NCBI GenBank assembly: GCA_014529385.2
Contig: CM043968.1
Span: 31,079,513 to 31,143,512, forward strand
Origin: Adiantum capillus-veneris
Lineage: Eukaryota; Streptophyta; Polypodiopsida; Polypodiales; Pteridaceae
Length of the DNA: 64,000 nt
Direction of reading: 5' to 3'
Shown here: positions 1-10,790 of the stretch, in pieces
Layout: each line of letters begins with the position of its first letter
Position numbering within the stretch: the stretch's first letter is position 1
Translations under genes and position numbers: made by a program
The notes under the pieces: generated by a model
What the model was told of the DNA's origin: nothing
Seen by the model: only the letters and a program-made list of their open reading frames with translations
Database searches by the model: none

Positions 1-1436
1 TTCACAGGTTAGTTTCTGGAGCCTCGGACGAAGCTCTGGCTCTTTGACACTTCGGTGGCTTCTGCATTGCTCTATGGAGCTGAGATATGGGGTCCTTCAT
101 TGGATCATCACGGGAGGACAGGTCGCACTGATGGATGGGGGGACATGGAGAAGCCTCTCGTCTCTATGATCTCGCGGCTCATTAGAGCCAAGGATTCAGT
201 ACCACGTGCCATTATCCAAGCAGAGCTAGCTGCCCCCCCACTAGTGTTTGAGGCGCTCACCAGATCTATCTCCTTCATACACCGCATGTGGGAACTTCCC
301 AGAGACAGATACGCCCGCCTTGCACTTAAGTCCTCTCGATAGTTAGCCATGCAGGGAGATACAGCATGTTGGTATGGGGAGATGACATCATGGTTTCAGG
401 CACATGGGTTCAGCATAGACAGATTGCCCCCCTTCCAGTACTCACTAGATGCACCCTCTCTGACTCTTACAATGTCCGAGATCACCAGGCTCATCCGCCA
501 GGACCTGACTTAGCTAGACACTAAGAGGACATGGATACAGCCAGCCCAGGAGCTGGGCACGAAGATGGCTTTCTACAGAGAGCATCTTCTCCAGCTTATG
601 GAGGACGGTTTTGTGAACGAGGCCCAGGTACATGGACACCCACTTGTCTCATGGGATACGGTGTGCTATTGGTTAGATACGCACATCTTCACACCAGCTG
701 CGGATCGAGACTGGGAGATACAATGGAGTACCAACAGGGGCCAAGACATGCCCCTTGTGTGACATGGAGCCTGAGACAGAGTTGCACTACACATGCCACT
801 GCCCCATCTACTATGAGATACGAGGCCGCTTACACTGCTTGTTCAGAGAGGGCTTTGGACCACTCTCCAAAGTCATGAGGTACAAGGATCAGAGATGCTT
901 GGGTTTGTTTCTGCTCGAGCTGTGTAGACACACAGAGAGCTTGATGAGAGGAGAGGCCAGCCAGTCTTAGAGACACATCACAGACGTCTTTAGAGCAGAC
1001 ACTCGACACCCGGAGGAGCTACTACCATAGCAGAGCTTGTTGCCTCACACCAGAGGCACAGTGATAGACCGAGCGACTGAGCTGGGGAGATCCAGACGCC
1101 CACGATTGCGGAGAACTACACAGCATCGACGGAGGCTACATCAGAGGATTCGGATCAATTTGGCTCTACATGCACGACGCCCGGTCAGATTTCTGACCAT
1201 GGAGGAGATTGATGAGATCTGCCAGCGATCGATGTTGGATCTCTTGTGACTTGTGATTTAGCTATCCCAGCTAGCTGCTTAGTTCACACCTACCAGTTTA
1301 GGATTTCATAGTTTTTTTATTTTGTCATTTTGTTGCTCAAACTTTGTATCAGATCCACCACATTGTAACGCTCTGGTCTCATAGGTCACTTAGGCCTTTT
1401 AAAGACGTTATTATACCATTTCATTTCATTTTCATT

Positions 1437-1440
<4 letters not shown>
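1..1440 (+). mobile_element. LINE-A copy 1, 3' part (ORF2 C-terminus and 3' UTR)
   Basis: The window opens inside ORF2 downstream of the reverse transcriptase. Shared blocks with other copies are LWLFDTSVASALLYGAEIWG, HHGRTGRTDGWGDMEKPLVS and RAELAAPP-like. A C-terminal finger follows (CDMEPETELHYTCHCPIYYE, about 755-830). Stops interrupt the frame (TAG at 340 where relatives have a Gln codon). The 3' UTR ends with the family signature CATAGGTCA...GAAGACGTTA, then ATTTCATTTCATT, running directly into (TC)n. It is degenerate and not expected to be active. Confidence 0.88.

Positions 1441-1530
<90 letters not shown>
1441..1530 (+). repeat. (TC)n microsatellite after LINE-A copy 1
   Basis: About 45 uninterrupted TC units directly follow the LINE-A 3' terminus and precede the next truncated LINE-A tail. 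Confidence 0.97.
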
Positions 1531-1533
<3 letters not shown>

Positions 1534-1665
1534 ACTTTCACACTTTTCACACTTAGTACTTTAGTACTAAGGTACCCAGACATTGTAACAGATTCACCAC
1601 TTTTGTATTAGTTTGGTCTCATAGGTCACTCTGGCCTTCTGAAGACGTTAATATAACATTTCATT

Positions 1666-1669
<4 letters not shown>
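1531..1669 (+). mobile_element. LINE-A copy 1b, 5'-truncated 3' tail (about 140 bp)
   Basis: A second copy of the LINE-A 3' end, GGTCTCATAGGTCAC...GAAGACGTTAATATAAC and ATTTCATTTCAT, begins right after one (TC)n tract and ends in another (1670-1739). Only the 3' UTR is retained, as expected for a severe 5' truncation. Confidence 0.8.

Positions 1670-1739
<70 letters not shown>
1670..1739 (+). repeat. (CT)n microsatellite after LINE-A copy 1b
   Basis: 35 CT units follow the truncated LINE-A tail directly. Confidence 0.97.
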
Positions 1740-1743
<4 letters not shown>

Positions 1744-2028
1744 CCTGCTCCCCCGCTCCCTCTGTCCCGCTGCCCCCGCCCCCTGCTCTCTCTCTCTCCC
1801 GCTGTGCTCCCCCTGCCCCTGCCCCCCCAATCCCTTGCTCCCTTTGTCTCGCTGCCCCTGCCTCCACCCCCTGCTCCCCTCTCTCTCCCGCTGTGCTCCC
1901 GCTGCCCTTGCTCTCGCACACGCCCCCCCCCCCCCCCCTCTCTTTTGCGCTGCTGCTCTTGCAGCCCCTGCCCCCGCTCCCTCGTGCTCTCCCTGCAACT
2001 CTGCAACCCAACGCCAACCTAGCACGTA
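1740..2028. repeat. C/T-rich low-complexity region
   Basis: Degenerate repeats of CTGCTCCC and CTCTCTCCCGCTG with an 18-bp C run near 1923-1940. No gene. It may belong to the 5' UTR of LINE-A copy 2 or be decayed microsatellite. Confidence 0.7.
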
Positions 2029-2146
2029 GAGAGAGAAAGAGGGGCGGAAATTGTGTAGAGAGAGAAAGAGGAAAAAAAAAGAAGCCTAGAGAGAGAGAGA
2101 GATGAATAGCGTAGAGAGAGAAAGGGTAGAGAGAGTCTATGCTCGC

Positions 2147-2149
<3 letters not shown>

Positions 2150-2239
<90 letters not shown>
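2150..2239. repeat. (AG)n microsatellite
   Basis: About 45 AG units immediately upstream of LINE-A copy 2, preceded by imperfect GTAGAGAGAGAAAG repeats from about 2027. Confidence 0.97.
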
Positions 2240-2241
<2 letters not shown>

Positions 2242-2291
2242 TCTTCTTCACTTGTGTACCCCTCTCCCTCTCCTGTTGCGGCCCTTCAATA

Positions 2292-3167
2292 ATGAGAAAG
2301 CAGAATGGCAAGGATGACCCGGTGGAGGATGCCATCCAAAAATGCAAAGAAGAATGGAGCGAGTCCATCAGCAAGATCAACCGCCACCTCCTAGGTACTA
2401 TTAATGTACTCGACGCGCGTGTGGCAGCACAAGAAAGCACGATACATACACTCGAGGATCACAAGAAGGCTCAAGATGAGGAAATCGCACTACTCAAGAA
2501 AGAGCTTGCAGAGGTGCGATCGCAGAAGGTCCTCGAAGAGGGAGAGCTTCAACCCTCAGTAATTGAAGAGCTTAACACGATTAAGGAACAAGCGCGGGCC
2601 ATCAAAGAAGGTGGGTAGCAACAAAAAGAAATGACGACCTCGTGGGCACAAAGACCCAACAAAAAGCAAAAAAGGCCGAAAAATGGATCAAGATTGTCAA
2701 GAAAGGAAAAGGCAAGGAAATAATCCCCACCCCCTCACCAACCATCATCAACTTGACACTAGAAGAGGAGCAAAGGAGACATGTGCGGGCTTTGTACGTA
2801 AGGATATGCTGCCTCAAAGACCAAGATAATGTGTAAAGAGGTGAAAGAACTCATGACTGTGGTGGGGTCCAACGAGCAGACGCATACGAGGGCTTGGAGA
2901 GTGGGCACTAAGAAAAGTGGGAGCAACGGAGAAACCTCGAAGGAAAGGGCACTCATTCTCCGCTTCCCCTCCATGGAAGCGGAAAACTTCTTGAAGAAGA
3001 GACAGACTCTAAAGAAAACTGGCATCTTTCTTGGAGATGACCTCACCCTCTCGCAAATTGCTCATATGCAAGAAGTAATGCCGGAAATTAGAGCAGCAAG
3101 GGAAAAGGGGAAGATTTCTTTTTACAAGGATGGAAAGGTGGTGATATTGGAGCGACGTTCCACATGA
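2292..3167 (+). pseudogene. LINE-A ORF1 (coiled coil plus L1-ORF1p-like C-terminal part)
   Basis: Three reading-frame pieces form one decayed ORF1: 2292-2618, 2642-2836 and 2829-3167. The first is a heptad-rich coiled coil (RVAAQESTIHTLEDHKKAQD, then EEIALLKKELAEV). The last has ALILRFPSMEAENFLKKR, IFLGDDLTLSQIAHM and a Lys-rich end, resembling the RRM/CTD layout of L1-type ORF1 nucleic-acid chaperones. Expected role: binding the LINE RNA and chaperoning target-primed reverse transcription. At least two frame breaks are visible. The copy at 56.9-57.5 kb gives the same order of blocks. The resemblance to L1 ORF1p is by pattern only. Confidence 0.7.
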
Positions 3168-3197
3168 CGGTGCGAGACCTATGGAACCACACTAAAG

Positions 3198-3596
3198 ATG
3201 GCAACTTGGAATTGTAATGGGTCACTCCGTCTTGATGTAGGGGCCTTTGAGGATAGCTTCACAGTGAGAGACATCATTTTCTACTCTGAGACGCATCAAG
3301 CCCCTGGGCAATCCATGCCACAGGTGAGTGGATATAGATGGAAGACAGTTTGCAGACAGGAGACCAGATCGGAGCATCGAGGACGGGGCTCAGGGGGAGT
3401 GGCAGTTCTATTCAGGGAGGAGTTGCAGCCATTGATATGTATAGCGTGCAAGGATGAACATGCTATGTACAGGTGGGTGAGGCTTAGGGCAGAGACGGGT
3501 GGATACCTCTACATTGCTTTCTATTACTTTCCTTCTAGTACGTCAGTATATGCATCACCTAGAGGACAATCCCCTCCCCCTCCCCCTTTGCTATTT
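3198..3596 (+). pseudogene. LINE-A ORF2, N-terminal part of AP-like endonuclease (interrupted)
   Basis: Reads MATWNCNGSLR at the position of the usual S/T-WN-x-x-G strand, then IIFYSETH (catalytic Glu region), and GRGSGGVAVLFREEL. The frame runs to about 3596, where LINE-B interrupts it. The second half (GDFNAR, then DYVMA and DHAIL) resumes at 10791. A target duplication, CCCCCTTTGCTATTT (3582-3596) and CCCCCTTGCTATTT (10779-10792), marks the insertion. ORF1 ends only about 30 bp upstream. Confidence 0.82.
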
Positions 3597-3799
3597 TCTT
3601 TTTCCAAGAAAAAGATCCTTCTATTAGTTAATGAAACTGCCCATAGGGCTACAACCACCTCTACTAGAGAGGGCTACAACAACCATGATGGGGAGACTCT
3701 CCCAATGAAAAAAAACGGCATATGTACAATGAGGCTAAATCAAGAGATGGGAGGAGAGAACAGCCACATAGGTGGACGGTAGTGCCATCTGAGTACACC

Positions 3800-5587
3800 C
3801 TAGACCATGGTGAAAAAAGGCCCAGGATGCCAGAGTCGAAGGAAGGCCTCTCTGCGCTCCCGCATGTGGTCGGAGCTGCCCTGGAGTCTCTCGAGCTGTC
3901 CTCTGAGAGTGTGGATCAGCTCTAGCCAAAGATCGCGAACAATCTCTGCTGGTGGTACAAGGCGAGCCTCAAAGATGCGGAAGCAGTGGGCCCGCCAGAT
4001 GAACCAGAGTGTCAAGCCACTGATGAGCTCCCAACACTCTTCTCTCTCACTGCACCACTCCTGTGGAGTAAGCTCTGTGGCAGGCTGGAGTGTAGGTCGC
4101 CCCCCCTTCATCACTATCATCCTGGTGGTGGAAGATAGCTCAAACTGAAGTGTAGGGCCGTGAGAGCGAACCAAGCAGCTGCCCCCCAAGTGTACTGCCG
4201 AGCCGTGAAAAGAGCAGGCATCAACCGAAGAACACGAAGCCACACTTGCTGTGCCCAAAGACAGTGGCGCTTACTCTCCACAAGATGGCCACAAGTTGCA
4301 CATGCGGCCGAGAGCACTATGTACAAGCCAGCTGCCAAGTGTTGTAGCTCTGTGTGCGACCAGCCACTGAAACAAAGTGACATGCCTCGGCTATCTGGAG
4401 TCCCACAACCTCTCCCAAAAAGCTGCCAAGAACTCAGCTGTGAGACCCCCCTCCTGCCAATGAGGTGCTGTAGCAAGGCGAGCCTCTCTCTGTGCTGCCA
4501 ATATGTGACGTCCCAGTCGAACAGTGTACTGAAAGAAAGGGGCACCTGGGTGATCTACAGAAGAGAAAGGGTCTCGCCACTCTCCAGGATCCCATTGTAC
4601 TCGTGCCAGTGGACAGCACTCCCAAGCCCACAGTCTCCAATGTCCAGTCTCAAGAGCAGCTAGGTCAGGATCGATGACACAAGTCCTCCCGCAGATGCCC
4701 ACCACTCGGATCCTCTGAAAACAGCACTCTGCCACCTGCGGGGCCTCTACTGCAACTCGTTGTAAGCGTCCCTCACCCTGGACCCGAAAAATAGGGAGGG
4801 AATAGTCTCTGAGCAAGCCCGAACTGAGATGAGAACCTCCAGTCGCGTGAAGGCTCCCATCCATCTGGGCGCTGCTGACTCGAGAGGTGTGAGCCACTCA
4901 GCTGGTACTGCCTCTGAGATGTCCTGGCACATGCTCTGCACCCCTCTCATGCCTTGTAGCTAAAAGACCTGCAGCTCCTCTAACAAGCCTGAGAACTGTA
5001 ACCAGTCACCTAAAGAGCGTGCTGGACCCGCTGCCATGGGACCCCAGGAAACATGAGGCCGACTACCAACCAAGTGGCCTCTCTGAGTGCTAACCATGGG
5101 GTTCCAACAAGGGGCTGTCGCAGGCGCTCCCCGTGCAAGTAGGTTGCCGTTGCTCCAGGCCTCGCCGCAAGTGCTTCCAAGATCAAAGCAAACCCACAAC
5201 AAAGCAGTCCTCCAGTCTCCTGCTCAAGCTAACTCTGCGCATCTCTGTGAAAATCCATCCTGTCGAAGGTTGCCAGGGGCCTCCTGCCTGAGGCACCCTA
5301 GCACGAAGCCGCTGTAGCAAGAACTCCTTCCAGGGCTCCTCACATGGAAGAAGTACTCGGACGATGAACTTCCCAAGAAGGGCTCTGCTCTGCTGTGCTG
5401 GGTCTATGATCCCAAGCGCTCCCTGTGAACAAGGAAGAGTGATGACCTGCCAAGCCACTTTGGCCCAGGCTGTCTGAGTGTCACACCCTGACCAAAGGAA
5501 GTTCCTGATCAACCTCTCTACCTGGCTGATACAAGAACTCGAGAAGATCCAGCAAGAAGTGATGTACCACATAGTAGCCAACAACAC
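3800..5587 (-). pseudogene. LINE-B ORF2, C-terminal zinc-binding domain
   Basis: Pieces read FLWSGCDTQTAWAKVAW, then CATCGHLVESKRHCLWAQQVW, a zf-RVT-like C-x2-C...H-x-C pattern, and LTLWFIWRAHCFRIFE, the usual end of plant L1 ORF2. The frame is broken several times between 5587 and 3800. This part follows the RT and ends near the 3' end of the element. Confidence 0.75.
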
Positions 5588-6500
5588 CTAGTTGGCCACT
5601 ACAACTCTACGAGCCAAAGAAAGTCGTGCGGAACTCCAATGTAACAACTTTCTCTTGATAGACAGGAGGAGGGGAGCAATCTGCTGCTCGGGAGACAAGT
5701 CCAAACCAACCTGACAGCCCAATTACCAAACTGTAGTCCTTGGGGGAGTCCACTTGAAACCCTCACCTGGCATCCAATCGGGTACAGGAGCACTACCAAC
5801 CGAGAAAGCCACTGTCTTTCTCCAGTTGATCAGTGCGCCAGATGCACAACAAAAGGTCTCAAGAGCCTGCTCACAGCTGTGAAGGTTGGCCTCCCGGCCA
5901 TCCAAGTACAAGGCTGAGTCATCAGCAAACTCAGCGTCCAGTAGCTCATCTCCCCGAATAGGGAGTGCTAGGCCCCGTAGACCAACCTGCTGCGACACCA
6001 AAAACCTGCTCGTCGCCTCAGCATAGAACAGAAAGAGGAATGGGGAAGGAGGGCAGCCCTGTCTGACCGAGCGTATGAGCATGAAATAATCACCTCTACC
6101 TCCTGACAAATGTACCTGACTTGCCCGTCTGTACAAAGCTGACACCCCTCTGATCCAAGCATCTGAGAAGCCCATCCTGCGTAGAGTGCCCTCCAAAAAT
6201 TCCCAGTCAACTATGTCGTAGGCCTTCTTAAAATCGAGAAGAAGAATCGCCAGATCCTCACCTCGGAGCCGCGCAAGGGCCGAAGCCTTCCAAAAAATAA
6301 AGATGTTGTCAAGGATACTGCGCTCCTTGACAAAGCCTGTCTGAGTCCCATGTATAAGGCTCTCTAGAAGTGGTTGGATCCTCGAACTCAGAGCCTTGGC
6401 AAGAATTTTATAGGCTGAGTTGAGGATGGTGATGGGGCGCCACTGTCGAATCTCATCCAAGGAGCCACCCTCCTTGGGAATGAGGTAGATGAGACCCTCA

Positions 6501-6832
6501 CTCATGTTGTCAGGCATCTCTCCTGTGTGCAAGATGTATCGAAAAGCACTACAGAGATCTGGGCCAAGCAAGTCCCAGTACTCCAAGAACAAACTGGGAG
6601 TCAAGCCATACTCACCTGGACAGCTACCACGAGGGAGTGCACTAAGAGCCGTGTGCAACTCCTCAACTCATGTTGTCAGGCATCTCTCCTGTGTGCAAGA
6701 TGTATCGAAAAGCACTACAGAGATCTAGGCCAAGCAAGTCCCAGTACTCCAAGAACAAACTGGGAGTCAAGCCATCCTCACCTGGACAGCTACCACGAGG
6801 GAGTGCACTAAGAGCCGTGTGCAACTCGTCAA
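6501..6832. repeat. 166-bp tandem duplication inside LINE-B RT
   Basis: CTCATGTTGTCAGGCATCTC occurs at 6501 and again at 6667, and the two 166-bp units are nearly identical. Confidence 0.92.
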
Positions 6833-6875
6833 GCTGAAGTGGCAGCTCAAGCCTCTGACGCATCTCCTCAGTCAC

Positions 6876-7093
6876 AAGGCAAGGCATCTGTGCCGACACC
6901 TGCTCCCTGCATGAATCCCGACGCTCTGACTGAGGCTCTACAGACAGTAACTCACGGTAGAAGTCAGTAGCAACTTGCCGCATGAAGGCAAGGCATCTGT
7001 GCCCACACCTGCTCCCTGCATGAATCCCGACGCTCTGACTGAGGCTCTGCAGACAGTAACTCACGGTAGAAGTCATAGCAACTTGCCGCATGT
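6876..7093. repeat. 109-bp tandem duplication inside LINE-B
   Basis: AAGGCAAGGCATCTGTGCC-like units start at 6876 and 6985 and run in tandem with a few differences. Confidence 0.88.
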
Positions 7094-7307
7094 CCTCTGG
7101 CCCATAAGCAATTGACCCGTCGGGCCTCCTCAACTGACTGACCTTGGCATGCGTATGCTGAGGTCCCACTGCCTCGAAGAAAGCACAAGTCACTTTGTCA
7201 CCCACCTGTGTCCACTGAGATGCATGTCGATGGAAAGCAAACTCATGGCGCCGCTCCTCTATGCTAACAAGCTCCTGGCGAGCCTGCTGTAATTGCTCCT
7301 GCTGCTC

Positions 7308-8315
7308 CTACATTCTCTGCAAGGAAGCAACGCCCCGTTTGAGATGCTGCTCCTCCTCTCTCACTGCAACCAGGCGAGCCAAGAACTCCTGGAGAAAGAA
7401 TCGACTAAGCTGAGCTAGTCCTGAGGCCACTCTGTCAGCAGGAGAATCCTGCATGTCCAAGCTCTCTGTCCAGAGAGCCTCTACTCGCTCTCTAAGTGCA
7501 GAGTCCAGCAAGAACCTCTCAAGGATGCGAAGCATCGTGCTCCCCCTCCTCTGCCTATCTGCCACTGTGAAGATCACTGGTGCATGGTCCGAGAGGGAAG
7601 TCCCTGCCAGAATGCTAACTGTCCCACCCAAGTCACAGAAATGGTCACTAGTGTAAAAGCGATCTATCCGTGATAGATTCACTCTTCCCACTCTGCGGTC
7701 CGAACGAGAGAAGGCCAGGCTGTCTGGGGGCCTCACAAAGCTAGAGTGTTGCCACACATCCGAAACCCTCAGTCATACAAAACCTCTCCCAAGCTGCCAG
7801 CTCAACTCGATGCACAATAGCATGGCTGCCACCAATCCTGTCAGAAGGGTCCTCCAACATGTTGAAGTCACCCCCTATGCACCACTGCTCTGCCTGCGGC
7901 AGAGACTCAACAATCTGTGACCAAAACTCTGCTCGTGCACTCGCCACATTGGGCGCATATATGTTCAAGAAGCCCACAAGGCAACCCTGAAACTGCATAG
8001 TGATCCAGTGAGCCCTGCCTTGCACAATAATCCCTCTGCCCACAATGGCCTGCTGCAAAGAATCCGCAATAGTCATACATACCCCATCCTGGATGCCTCA
8101 GGTCCAAAAGTAGCTGACCAAAAAGTATCATATCGTCCACGTAAGAGCTGACCACATCGTCTAATGCGACTCTCACACAGATGATGCTCCTGTAGCATAA
8201 GGAGATCAATCTCTCCTCCCACAAGGCAACGCTGAAGCTCCTGATGCAGTCGGCCCCTCTGACACTGAAATTGGGGCCCACCTAGTCCCTGCACGTTCCA
8301 TGAGACGATCCTCAT
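7308..8315 (-). pseudogene. LINE-B ORF2, AP-like endonuclease
   Basis: Starts MRIVSWNVQGLGGPQ at 8315, the classic first motif of L1 endonucleases. It continues with LLMLQEHHL, then CIGGDFNMLEDPSDRIGG (the GDFN motif) and SLSDHAPVIF (the SDH motif). Frame shifts occur between pieces (8315-8073, 8076-7741, 7757-7308). All four hallmark motifs are recognisable, so degradation is recent or slight. It would nick target DNA to prime reverse transcription. Confidence 0.85.
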
Positions 8316-10230
8316 GAGGAGGGAGAGAGAACAGATGCTGCCGCAGCAGCTAAACGTGCTATCTTCGAGGCTGGCTTAGATGGGGAGTAATCCGCATCCG
8401 AGCGTCCTCTAGATAGGCGTGACTGCAAAGAGAGCCTAGCCCAAGCCCAAGTAGACCGAGCCGTACGTAAAGCAACCTCCTCTGTCCAGGAGTCCTCATG
8501 AATGTCTACATAGCATGGCGAGCACTGCGTATCAACAAAGAAATGAACCACAATGTGTCTACATCCTGCTACATCTGGAGGAGTCACCGCAAACTTGGCC
8601 AATGACCACAGAGCCTGAAGCATGTCTGTAACTCCTAGGTCTCCCATGTGGTGAGAGAACTCTAGGGCCTGTGTATGCAGCCACTCCAACACTGAGTCGA
8701 GAGTCCACTCAGTCTGGTCCCTGCCGCAAAGGGGAAAAGAGAAGCCAACCGCTGAGTCCAAGGCCTCTATCCCCCTAGCTGCAAGGAACAGAACATGAAC
8801 CCTGAAGCAGGTTGCCTCAAGGTCTGAGGAGGAGTTGTCGAGAAAGCGTGTAAAGTCGTAGGCAAAGAAGTCCCATCGACGCCCGATGTCGAAGCTCATT
8901 AGACCACGAGGGACTGCTGCAAAGGGAGATGTCTGTATCTGTAGAGGGGTTCGCAAGAAAGGCTGTCCCTCTCTTGCCAAGCGACTCGTGGCAAAGGCGC
9001 TGCCAAGAGATCTCCTAGTAGCCGGAGATGGCCCTGCCCCCTGGTTGACTGTGGAATTGGAGCGGGAGGGGTGGGTGTAGGAGCAGGGGGAGGTGAGGGA
9101 GGGGGAGAAGAGGGGCGGGGGGGACAGGCAAAGGCAGTGGGAGCAGGAGGCGAGGCAGTGGGAGCAGGAGGCAAGGGGGAGGCTGATGAGGAGGGGGGGA
9201 ACTCGTGGGGAGGAGGGGCTGTCGAGGGTGAAGCTGGGATGGGGGCTGGAGCAGGGACCTCGTTCTGCTCGAGACGACCGAATCGATTCCCCGTGGGAAC
9301 CCACTGCTGCTGGGCAGGCACCTGAGGACCACTCTGAGTGCCAGGCTGTCGTTGTGGCCCCTGCCGTCGTCGACCACGAACCTGCTGTCATCCCTCCTCC
9401 GCTGGAGCCCCAGGCTCGGAGGGTGGCTCTGCTTGTGTGCTCTGTCTGTCTGCCTATGGGTTGCTGGCCAGCCCTTGCGGGCTGGGGCTGAGTCTGTGTT
9501 GTAGGTCGGGGCCTCCTCCGTGGACAGGCCTTCGCAAGATGGCCCATCTGTCGACAAATGAAGCATTGGTTCGGGAGGCCCGAATACTCCACGCTCTGTC
9601 TAAACCAACCCCCACTCACTCGAGGAAGAAGGATGATCTTTGGGAGAGTGTGAGTGTCCCTAACCAGAACGCGAACTGAGGGAATGCCGGCCGCCTTGGC
9701 AGCCACTGATGCTGCCGTGCGAGGTGTCTCCAGGATAGTCCCAATCGCTGAGCCTATCCTGGACAAAAGTGGTAGGTACTCCCTCCGCAAACCAGGAAGC
9801 AGACGGAGATGGGATCTCCGTCTGCCTCCTCTACCAGAACATCTGAAGCAGAGTCAAAACCATGTCTCCACTGTCAAAAGTGGGCTCGAACTGGTCGGGA
9901 TGGTCAAGGGGCTCATAGCTATGACCTTGGACGCCATCTCGGAGGTCTCAAACTCGATCTGATAGTAGCCTCGTCCGAGGAACCGAACGGCCAAGATCTT
10001 GCCCACCTCTGCAAGAAGGCGGGCCTGGAGAAGGTCACGCAGCTCTGCCCTGCTCTGCTGGGTCTGGTGCCAAGGATCTTGCAGATGACGGAAGTCGCCT
10101 GTAGACGATCCACCTTTGCGGCTAGGCTCGCTTGCTCTGTCAGAGTAAGAGAAAGTCGAATGGTGGGCTCAGCGGGGTCGGGCGAGGGGACTTCATCAGA
10201 ATCCCTCTGTGGCGGAGCTTGAGCCTCCAT
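8312..10230 (-). pseudogene. LINE-B ORF1 (DUF4283-like and CCHC zinc knuckle)
   Basis: The N-terminal piece (10230-9919) has TLTEQASLAAKVDRLQATSV, like the DUF4283 region of plant L1 ORF1. A frame change near 9790-9960 leads to the long piece 9790-8312, which carries LPNQCFICRQMGHLAKACP, a CX2CX4HX4C knuckle. A Ser/Pro-rich low-complexity stretch follows, then a conserved-looking C-terminal part (WDFFAYDFTRFLDNSSSDLE). The stop codon overlaps the ORF2 start as ATGA. Role: RNA binding for retrotransposition. The frameshift makes it a pseudogene unless it is an annotation artefact. Confidence 0.78.
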
Positions 10231-10369
10231 CTATGTCTGCTGCTGTGTCGGAAAAGAAACAGAAAGAAATATTCTCTGCAAAAGAGCCCCAACGAGCACT
10301 GTCCAGAAACCAGCACTTGTCAGAGCCAATCTCAAGAAAACTTCGGCGCGAGTGGCAGAGATCGAAGCT

Positions 10370-10604
10370 AACAGGGGGGGGGGGGGGTTTTGGGGGGGGG
10401 GGGAAATAAGTGAGAGGATGGGGGGGGAGGGGGGGACGGGGCGGGCTGGAAATGGCAAAGGGTGAGGGTAGCGGGCTGGCAACGGCAGCGAGGGGATGGC
10501 GGGCAGCAAGCGGGCAGGTGGCTGAGGGGCGGACAGGGAGGGCAGCGCACGGCAAGGGAGGGCGGGAGGCAGTGCAGCAGCGGCTGCTGGTGGCACAAGG
10601 GCCA

Positions 10605-10636
<32 letters not shown>

Positions 10637-10778
10637 CGGGAGGGGGGGGGGGGGCGACAGGTGTTGGCGAGGGATGTATAGCGAGCGGCAGCAGGCAGCG
10701 AGTGCTTTCGAAAATCCCCCCCCCCCCGATGGATAGCGAGCGGCAGCAGGCAACGAGCGCTTTCGAAAATCCCCCCCA
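10370..10778. repeat. G-rich 5' end of LINE-B with homopolymer runs and 55-bp repeat
   Basis: Contains G runs, the longest 31 bases (10606-10636), and a 55-bp direct repeat whose units carry TAGCGAGCGGCAGCAGGCA (starts about 10679 and 10734). Read on the element's own strand this is a C-rich 5' UTR. Confidence 0.85.
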
Positions 10779-10790
10779 CCCCCTTGCTAT

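Larger units (their letters stand above)
5723..7205 (-). pseudogene. LINE-B ORF2, reverse transcriptase
   Basis: Shows GSCPGEDGLTPSLFLEYWD, LIPKEGGSLDEIRQWRPITI, KERSILDNIF, LLLDFKKAYDIVDWEF, SVRQGCPPSPFLFLFYAE and AEFADDSALYLDG, which are RT motifs in the right order with the FADD catalytic pair. A tandem duplication repeats the PGEDGLTPSLFLEYW block at 6501-6832, and another lies just upstream at 6876-7093. These duplications and stops abolish function. Confidence 0.87.
3597..10778 (-). mobile_element. LINE-B, plant L1-type retrotransposon nested in LINE-A
   Basis: Minus-strand element read from 10778 to 3597. It has a G-rich 5' region (10370-10740 on the + strand), ORF1 with a CCHC knuckle (10230-8312), ORF2 starting with an AP-endonuclease (8315), then reverse transcriptase (about 6800-5700) and a C-terminal zinc-binding domain (about 4550-3800). 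A 14-15 bp target duplication surrounds it. Two local tandem duplications (6501-6832 and 6876-7093) and many stops show it is dead. The protein style (DUF4283-like plus CCHC ORF1, zf-RVT-type end) is that of plant L1 elements. Confidence 0.85.

Noticed and set aside
1386-2317. Long ORFs of Arg-Glu or Ser-Leu repeats
   Set aside because: They are translations of (GA)n/(CT)n arrays in several frames and have no real coding content. The same holds for similar ORFs at 21.7-22.0, 25.1-27.3, 46.8-47.5, 50.2, 53.4 and 56.7 kb.
9015-9566. Pro-rich ORFs overlapping LINE-B ORF1
   Set aside because: Shadow frames of the low-complexity Ser/Pro part of ORF1. The knuckle-bearing frame is the real one.
10196-10779. 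Pro-rich ORFs at the LINE-B 5' end
   Set aside because: Produced by the G/C homopolymer region of the 5' UTR.
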